Source: Gammaproteobacteria bacterium UBA6173 (GTDB lineage Bacteria > Pseudomonadota > Gammaproteobacteria > Pseudomonadales > Pseudohongiellaceae). From it: DNA of 37,438 nt. The stretch covers positions 1-37,438 of the forward strand of contig DITX01000092.1 in NCBI GenBank assembly GCA_002422225.1, written 5' to 3'. The notes beneath the pieces were generated by a model. That model was not told where the DNA came from. It did not search any database and was given only the letters and a program-made list of their open reading frames with translations. Of the stretch, positions 32,599 through 37,438 are shown one piece after another. Numbering within the stretch: the first letter of the stretch is position 1; the number at the start of each line of letters is the position of its first letter. The translations under genes and the position numbers were made by a program.

Positions 32599-34785
32599 TC
32601 ACGCCAGTTTTAATGGCAGTCGCGTCAACGTTCTGCCCGTGATTGCGGCCAATGCGTTAGCCACTGCTGGCGCAATGGGTGGTGTACCCGGCTCGCCTAC
32701 TCCTGAAGGTGGATTGGTCGATGCCACGATATGTGTTTCCACCGACGGCATGGCATTCATGCGCAGCACACGGTAGGTGTGGAAGTTGGTCTGATCAACG
32801 TTGCCGTCGGTCAGCGTCACTTCATCTGCCAGCGCCGCCGACAAACCATATGCAATGGCGCTTTCGACTTGTGCGCGCACGATGTTTGGATTTACCGCAA
32901 TACCGCAATCAATCGCAGCCACAACACGCTCAACCTTAAAGGTATTGCCCTGCACGGATACGTCTACAATCTCCGCCACGGTGGACCCGAACGAGGTATG
33001 TACGGCAACGCCTCGCCCCCAACCTGCCGGCAGCGTTGTGGTGCCCCAACCGGCTTTTTCAGCAGCCAGTTTCAATACCGCAGTTTCTCGCGGATTGTTC
33101 TTAAGCAGATCAAGACGATAGGCAACCGGATCAACGCCCGCCTTTCTGGCCAATGCGTCTATGAACACTTCTTTGCTGAATGCTGTATGGGTATGCCCAA
33201 CCGACCGCCACCATTGCACGGGCACACCATTAACCGGTGAATGCAGCTCAACCTGGCGCTCTGGCACCTCATAAGAGAATTCAGTCAGTCCTTCAACAGA
33301 GCTATTGTCGATACCATTAGTGATCATCATGGCCGCCATGGAGGTGCCTGCCATGATGGATTGTCCAGCCACACGAATCTGAATCGCGGCTGGTTTGCCA
33401 TGGCCATCCAATGATGCTGACAATTTATGGACATACGCCGGACGGTAATACCCTGCCTGCATATCATCTTCGCGTGACCACACCAGTTTGACCGGAGTGC
33501 CCGGAACCTGGCGAGCAATGCGCACTGTCTCGAGCACATAGTCAGAGGCCGGATTCGCGCGCCGGCCGAAGCCACCGCCCGCAAAAAGGGTATTGATGCT
33601 CACACGCTGTGGTGCAATACCAAGCAGCCCTGCAATTGCCGCCTGATCTCCGGTAGCGCTCTGGCAGCCGTACCACATTTCAGCGGAATCGCCATTCACC
33701 TGCGCAACACAGTTCATGGGCTCCATTTGCGCATGCGCCAGATAAGGATATTCAAACACCAACTCATGTACATCATCTGACTGCGCCAGCGTCGCTTGCG
33801 CGCTGCCGTGGGACTCGGCAACCGTTCCAGTTGTATCTACCAGTTCACGATACTGCAGCAGAATGTCGCTTGAACTGCGTGTTTCGGCAGTCGCATCATC
33901 CCACTCAATCTTTAGCAGTTCACGCGCTTTGGTCGCTGACCAATAGTCATTTGCCAGCACCGCAATACCTGAGTCAATCGCGAACACATGTTGCACGCCC
34001 TTTCTGGCAAGCGCAGCGCTGGCATCAAAGGACTTTACCTTGCCACCAAAACGTGGCGAGTGCGCAACCACCGCAGTCAGCATGCCGGGAAGTTTTATGT
34101 CCTGCGTATAAATTGCAGTGCCGTTATGTTTTCCCACATCTTTGCGCAGAGTGTTGTCCTGACCAATCAGTCGGAATTCTGCGGGTGCTTTCAGTGTTAA
34201 CGCTGAGACATCCGGCGCTGCTAGCTGCGCAGCAGCGACTGCCAGCTCGCCAAACGTAGCCGTATGATTGCCATGCGACAACACACCGTTGCTGACCTGG
34301 ATATCACGCGCAGGCACTTGCCACTGGGCAGCGGCTGCTGACACCAGCATGGCGCGTGCTGCCGCACCCGCCTGACGCATTTGCATAAAACTATTGGCCA
34401 TCGCTGTGCTGCCGCCGGTGCCTTGCTGACCCATTAACAGATTGGCATATTTGGCGGTGTTCGCCGGTGCGTGTTCACAGACGACCTGGCTCCAATCAGC
34501 ATCCAGTTCCTCCGCGACACAGGTAGCTAATCCGGTATAGACACCCTGCCCCATTTCAAGATGTTTGATCTGCACCTTGACCACATTGTCTGGGGTGATG
34601 CTGACAAAAGCATTCAGTTCCATCGCGGAATCTGTCGCCGCTGATTGAGCCGAGGCCGATGTTGCCGTAAAACTGACTCCCAGCATCAAACCGGCTGTGC
34701 CACCGGCGGTAATTTTTAAAAATGAACGTCGACTGCTATCCAGTGCTGGACTTGCGCCGGCTTTCATAAAGCGGGAGAAATTCAT
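32599..34785 (-). CDS. Molybdenum hydroxylase large subunit (isoquinoline 1-oxidoreductase beta-like), Tat-exported
   Basis: Xanthine-dehydrogenase-family catalytic subunit of 728 residues. A Tat signal is near the N terminus: SSRRSFLKITAGGTAGLMLG (twin Arg at 19-20). The aldehyde-oxidase-type domains follow: AIYTQDIKLPGMLTAVVAHS, the Moco-binding LFAGGGFGRRANPASDYV, VQWWRSVGHTHTAFSKEVFIDALA, and near the C terminus GVGEPGTPPIAPAVANAL with the conserved catalytic Glu. The architecture matches IorB-type enzymes, which oxidise aldehydes or N-heterocycles in the periplasm with molybdenum-cytosine dinucleotide; the substrate here is unknown. The ATG overlaps the small subunit stop by 4 bp. The third, c-type cytochrome subunit often encoded next to such pairs is missing. 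Confidence 0.9.
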   Translation of the reverse strand: MNFSRFMKAGASPALDSSRRSFLKITAGGTAGLMLGVSFTATSASAQSAATDSAMELNAFVSITPDNVVKVQIKHLEMGQGVYTGLATCVAEELDADWSQVVCEHAPANTAKYANLLMGQQGTGGSTAMANSFMQMRQAGAAARAMLVSAAAAQWQVPARDIQVSNGVLSHGNHTATFGELAVAAAQLAAPDVSALTLKAPAEFRLIGQDNTLRKDVGKHNGTAIYTQDIKLPGMLTAVVAHSPRFGGKVKSFDASAALARKGVQHVFAIDSGIAVLANDYWSATKARELLKIEWDDATAETRSSSDILLQYRELVDTTGTVAESHGSAQATLAQSDDVHELVFEYPYLAHAQMEPMNCVAQVNGDSAEMWYGCQSATGDQAAIAGLLGIAPQRVSINTLFAGGGFGRRANPASDYVLETVRIARQVPGTPVKLVWSREDDMQAGYYRPAYVHKLSASLDGHGKPAAIQIRVAGQSIMAGTSMAAMMITNGIDNSSVEGLTEFSYEVPERQVELHSPVNGVPVQWWRSVGHTHTAFSKEVFIDALARKAGVDPVAYRLDLLKNNPRETAVLKLAAEKAGWGTTTLPAGWGRGVAVHTSFGSTVAEIVDVSVQGNTFKVERVVAAIDCGIAVNPNIVRAQVESAIAYGLSAALADEVTLTDGNVDQTNFHTYRVLRMNAMPSVETHIVASTNPPSGVGEPGTPPIAPAVANALAAITGRTLTRLPLKLA

Positions 34786-35261
34786 GATGTTGCTCCTGCA
34801 GCGTTTTTAAACTGAACTGCCGCCATTTTGATGCCAGCCTTGATACGCGGATAGGTGCCACAGCGGCAAATGTTGCCTGACATTGCTGCATCAATATCTG
34901 CATCACTCGGGTTGCTGTTGTTCTCAAGCAAGGCTGTCGCAGACATTACTTGCCCGGATTGGCAATAGCCACATTGGGGAACCTGAAGCTCAACCCAGGC
35001 CTGTTGTACCGCCCTCGCCTGCGGTGAGGTCAAGCCTTCTATAGTAGTTATGTTTTTGCCGACGGAATCAGCAACTGACAGCACACAAGTGCGTGTTGCC
35101 ACGCCGTCAATGTGCACAGTACACGCACCGCATTGCGCCAGACCACAGCCAAACTTGGTGCCGGTGAGATTAAGATGATCACGTACCACCCACAGTAGCG
35201 GCATGTCGCCTTCGACATCCACCTCATGCGATTGACCGTTAATTGTTAGCAGGTAGGCCAT
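34782..35261 (-). CDS. Molybdenum hydroxylase small [2Fe-2S] subunit (IorA-like)
   Basis: Electron-transfer subunit carrying two [2Fe-2S] clusters. The plant-ferredoxin-type ligands are Cys39, Cys44, Cys47 and Cys59 (FGCGLAQCGACTVHIDG, RTCV). The second, helical cluster domain has Cys97, Cys100, Cys132 and Cys134 (CGYCQSGQV, ICRCGTYPRI). The 159-residue length is right for the family. It has no signal of its own; in related enzymes it is co-exported with the Tat-bearing large subunit. GGAGG lies 5 bp before the ATG. It is the first gene of the pair and is divergent from the cytochrome c peroxidase-like gene. Confidence 0.93.
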   Translation of the reverse strand: MAYLLTINGQSHEVDVEGDMPLLWVVRDHLNLTGTKFGCGLAQCGACTVHIDGVATRTCVLSVADSVGKNITTIEGLTSPQARAVQQAWVELQVPQCGYCQSGQVMSATALLENNSNPSDADIDAAMSGNICRCGTYPRIKAGIKMAAVQFKNAAGATS

Positions 35262-35419
35262 AAGTCCTCCGGAGACTGACGAGCATAGTTACGAAACGGC
35301 AACATTATGGCACAAGTTACACGCTCTGAAGGAATACTCGGGTTTGCGGCAACCCTGGACAGAACAGCATCTCTCTGGTTTGACCTGATTGCTACCCTGC
35401 GGCAAATTGACCCAGCTCA

Positions 35420-35447
35420 TTGAACTTGTCAAAAACAAGCGCATAAT
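35420..35447 (+). promoter_or_regulatory. Candidate promoter of the peroxidase-like gene
   Basis: TTGAAC (35420-35425), 16 bp, CATAAT (35442-35447), 55 bp before the start codon, within the 241-bp divergent gap. A short inverted repeat (CTTGT/ACAAG, 35425-35439) lies in the spacer. Confidence 0.45.
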
Positions 35448-35502
35448 TGAAGGCATATTTTCGATATAACCTTATGACTGATTATTCTAAAGGACATCTT
35501 TT

Positions 35503-37317
35503 ATGCAATCGAATCCAAGCAAGCGCCTGACAACACGCCTCAGCATGCGTGCTGGTGTCCGCATCGCAAAGTGGACAGCAGCGGCAGCCATGGTCTCCGC
35601 GTTGACACAAATCAGTTTTGCGGCTGAGGGAGATGATCCGGTTTGGCGTGACTTTACGCAGGCGCTGGGCCAACCAGCGCTGATCGGAGCCAACGCCGAC
35701 CATGCCCTTGCAAACAACACCTATCGCCCGATTCCTGCGTTCAGCCAAAGTGACCTGAATGCCGAGAAATTGAGACTGGGATTTGACCTATTTCATGAGC
35801 GCAGGCTGTCCATAGACAACTCAGTCGGTTGCAACAGTTGCCATTCCGGTATGTTTGGCGGTACCGATGGTCGACAGGTTTCGGAAGGCGCGAACGGCGT
35901 ACTTGGCAAACTCAATGCACCAACCACGTTTAATGCTGGCTTTAATTTCCGCCAATTCTGGGATGGACGCGCGCTGACACTGGAGGAGCAAGCACTTGGC
36001 CCTATCGAAAACGAACTGGAAATGGCGCATGACCTGACTGCTGTTTTAGAGATACTAAAAAGCGACGCAGACTATCCGACAGAATTTGCCAAGATTTACC
36101 CGGATGGTGTGTCCGCTGCCAACCTTGCGGATGCCATTGCTTATTTTCAACGTGTTAATTTCACCCGCGCAGGCACCCCATTTGTACGCCACCTCGAGGG
36201 CGAAGAGGGTCAGTTGAGTGAACAGGCACTCAAAGGCTGGCAGCGCTTTGACGAAGTTGGATGCGCCAGTTGCCACAACGGCATCAATCTGGGTGGCAAC
36301 TCCTACCAGCAGCTGGGCTCCATGTTCTCCTACTTTGAGGAACATCGTGCTGCTGGCCCCAATGACATAGGATTGATGGGACGCTCTGAGCGCAGCATCG
36401 ATGAGCACGTCTTCAAAGTGCCAACCTTGCATGGTGTGGCGGAAACAGCACCCTACTTCCACAACGGCAGTGTTGAAACACTGGAACGGGCTATCGAAGA
36501 AATGGGAGAGTACCAATTGGGCCGTATACTGAGCCAACAAGACATCGATGACATTGCTGCGTTCCTGCGCTCACTCGGCGGCCGCCCGATGGGTGGCATG
36601 GCCATGGGCGCCGCGGGCATGGGGCGTGGCATGGGCATGTCTGGAGGCATGCCCAATGGCGGAATGCAGGGTCGTGGAATGCAGGGTCGTGGCATGAGTG
36701 GTGGTATGTCTGGCGGTATGCACCAGGGAGTGCATGGTGGTGCTGGCATGCACGCAGGTGCGGCAAACTCGGCGGCTTCTGAAACGGTAACTTCGGCTGT
36801 TACTGCTCAAGATCCGCTTGTAAGCTCAGCCAACCCTGAACAGCAGGCCTTACATCATTCTGGGTACCAGACGGCCATCAGTAACGCAGACGCGGCTAAA
36901 GAAAAATTGCTGACAGAAATGCGCCGCATCCAGTCAGGCGAGGTCGCACACTTTGACTTCCTGCAGTTTCAACATCTGGAACTGATCCGACATGCACGCG
37001 CATTGCAACACCCGCCCTCTGACCTCGCGGCTGACAAACGAGAGCAATTGACCGGGCAGGCTCAACAATTATTAGCCGCTGCTCATGCGCTCGAATGGAC
37101 GATCTCCGACTATCTGCGTGCCGAAGCAATGAGTAAAGTGCTGCTAACACACATCGAACAGCCAGAAACCGGCGCTCTCAAGGAGCAAATTGGCGATGTA
37201 GCTGCGCGGCTTCAGGACAATCGCAACCTGGCAGCACAAATGCTGACCGACATGCAAGCATCCCCCATCAGCACCCTGTCTGCTGAGTTAGGACAAATAT
37301 ACAGTTCAACTCGTTAA
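35503..37317 (+). CDS. Di-haem cytochrome c peroxidase-like protein with Met/Gly-rich segment and C-terminal helical domain
   Basis: Predicted periplasmic di-haem protein of 604 residues. A long signal peptide ends near residue 41 (AMVSALTQISFAAEG). The MauG/CcpA-type core runs to about residue 360 with two haem c motifs, CNSCH (110-114) and CASCH (254-258), and typical flanks (FDLFHERRLSIDNSVGC, PTTFNAGFNFRQFWDGRA, FKVPTLHGVAETAPYFHNGS). Residues 361-418 form a Met/Gly-rich stretch with 13 Met and 3 His, some of it as repeats of GMQGR. Residues 420-604 are a helical domain with a His-rich helix (HFDFLQFQHLELIRHARALQ) seen in no ordinary peroxidase that I know. Bacterial peroxidases are usually about 340 residues. 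AAAGGA lies 9 bp before the ATG. It may act with the divergent molybdenum hydroxylase; that is inference. Confidence 0.88.
   Translation: MQSNPSKRLTTRLSMRAGVRIAKWTAAAAMVSALTQISFAAEGDDPVWRDFTQALGQPALIGANADHALANNTYRPIPAFSQSDLNAEKLRLGFDLFHERRLSIDNSVGCNSCHSGMFGGTDGRQVSEGANGVLGKLNAPTTFNAGFNFRQFWDGRALTLEEQALGPIENELEMAHDLTAVLEILKSDADYPTEFAKIYPDGVSAANLADAIAYFQRVNFTRAGTPFVRHLEGEEGQLSEQALKGWQRFDEVGCASCHNGINLGGNSYQQLGSMFSYFEEHRAAGPNDIGLMGRSERSIDEHVFKVPTLHGVAETAPYFHNGSVETLERAIEEMGEYQLGRILSQQDIDDIAAFLRSLGGRPMGGMAMGAAGMGRGMGMSGGMPNGGMQGRGMQGRGMSGGMSGGMHQGVHGGAGMHAGAANSAASETVTSAVTAQDPLVSSANPEQQALHHSGYQTAISNADAAKEKLLTEMRRIQSGEVAHFDFLQFQHLELIRHARALQHPPSDLAADKREQLTGQAQQLLAAAHALEWTISDYLRAEAMSKVLLTHIEQPETGALKEQIGDVAARLQDNRNLAAQMLTDMQASPISTLSAELGQIYSSTR
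36583..36756 (+). repeat. Met/Gly-rich coding repeat
   Basis: Codes for residues 361-418 of the peroxidase-like protein. It includes an exact 15-bp tandem duplication (GGAATGCAGGGTCGT at 36661-36675 and 36676-36690) and several degenerate GGCATG/GGTATG units. Confidence 0.85.
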
Positions 37318-37338
37318 TCCCGGGCTTCGCTCAGTCAT

Positions 37339-37376
37339 AAAATGCCGGCAGTTGATATCAAACTGCCGGCATTTTT
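37339..37376. terminator. Strong intrinsic terminator, probably bidirectional
   Basis: A perfect 15-bp stem with 7-base loop: AAAATGCCGGCAGTT (37339-37353), loop GATATCA, AACTGCCGGCATTTT (37361-37375), followed by another T. The stem's A and T ends serve both strands. It lies 22 bp after the stop of the peroxidase-like gene and before the tail of a minus-strand reading frame. Confidence 0.9.
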
Positions 37377-37397
37377 GTATTTAAACTCGTCAGAACC

Positions 37398-37438
37398 TTA
37401 TAAACCATCCATAAAATCCAGTGTCAGCGCCGTCAAGG
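37398..37438 (-). CDS. C-terminal end of a minus-strand gene (runs off right edge)
   Basis: The last 41 bases read on the minus strand as LTALTLDFMDGL and a TAA at 37398-37400. The convergent terminator just beside it supports a gene ending here, but 12 codons are too few to identify it. Confidence 0.35.
   Translation of the reverse strand, partial: LTALTLDFMDGL

Noticed and set aside
36453..36810. Long minus-strand open frames rich in His and Pro opposite the Met-rich segment
   Set aside because: They are caused by the repetitive GGCATG-type codons of the real plus-strand gene read in reverse.

Overview
The window looks like a piece of a gammaproteobacterial chromosome of moderate GC with mostly housekeeping genes. 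Several blocks follow the gene order I recall from Pseudomonas and relatives: purL, tadA, guaA and guaB divergent from xseA; and iscR, iscS, ndk, rlmN, rodZ, ispG, hisS, yfgM, bamB, der. A long-type leuA, a LytTR regulator/kinase pair of AlgR/AlgZ type and a 326-residue malate dehydrogenase fit the same placement. The genus cannot be named from the sequence. I see no tRNA, rRNA, CRISPR array, insertion sequence, phage gene or integrase.

Layout. 1-4972 (minus): 5' part of purL, then tadA, guaA and guaB (purine synthesis and tRNA editing), read from a promoter at about 5000-5028. 5037-8928: xseA and a membrane-anchored DsbA-like protein (plus), an isolated rodA (minus) and a DoxX protein (plus). 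8952-10692 (minus): a lipoprotein alpha/beta-hydrolase followed by a decayed metallo-beta-lactamase gene. 10698-21018 (minus): a long conserved block from iscR down to der covering outer-membrane assembly (bamB, yfgM), histidyl-tRNA synthetase, isoprenoid synthesis, cell shape, rRNA methylation and sulfur mobilisation. The block lacks iscU, iscA, hscB, hscA, fdx and pilW, which usually lie inside it. 21139-22411: a PHP phosphoesterase (plus) and a zinc-ribbon protein (minus). 22595-24830 (minus): ECF sigma factor, anti-sigma factor and an unrecognised exported coiled-coil protein, all overlapping by 4 bp. 24914-27361: leuA (minus) divergent from an Lrp-type regulator (plus), with an operator-like palindrome between them. 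27435-31517 (minus): LytTR regulator and sensor kinase, mdh, queA. 31588-37317: an accessory redox region with a DUF4440-like pseudogene, a small exported protein, a molybdenum hydroxylase alpha/beta pair (minus) and, divergently, a di-haem cytochrome c peroxidase-like protein carrying a Met/Gly-rich segment and an extra helical domain. A strong terminator and the tail of one more minus-strand gene close the window.

The most interesting points are: the isc locus reduced to iscR-iscS, with IscS missing the C-terminal tail that contacts IscU; the peroxidase fusion at the right end; the sigma/anti-sigma/exported protein operon of unknown output; and two fresh gene losses whose causal mutation is visible (an exact 11-bp tandem duplication, and an in-frame TAA). 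I did not find a clearly new defence or mobile system.
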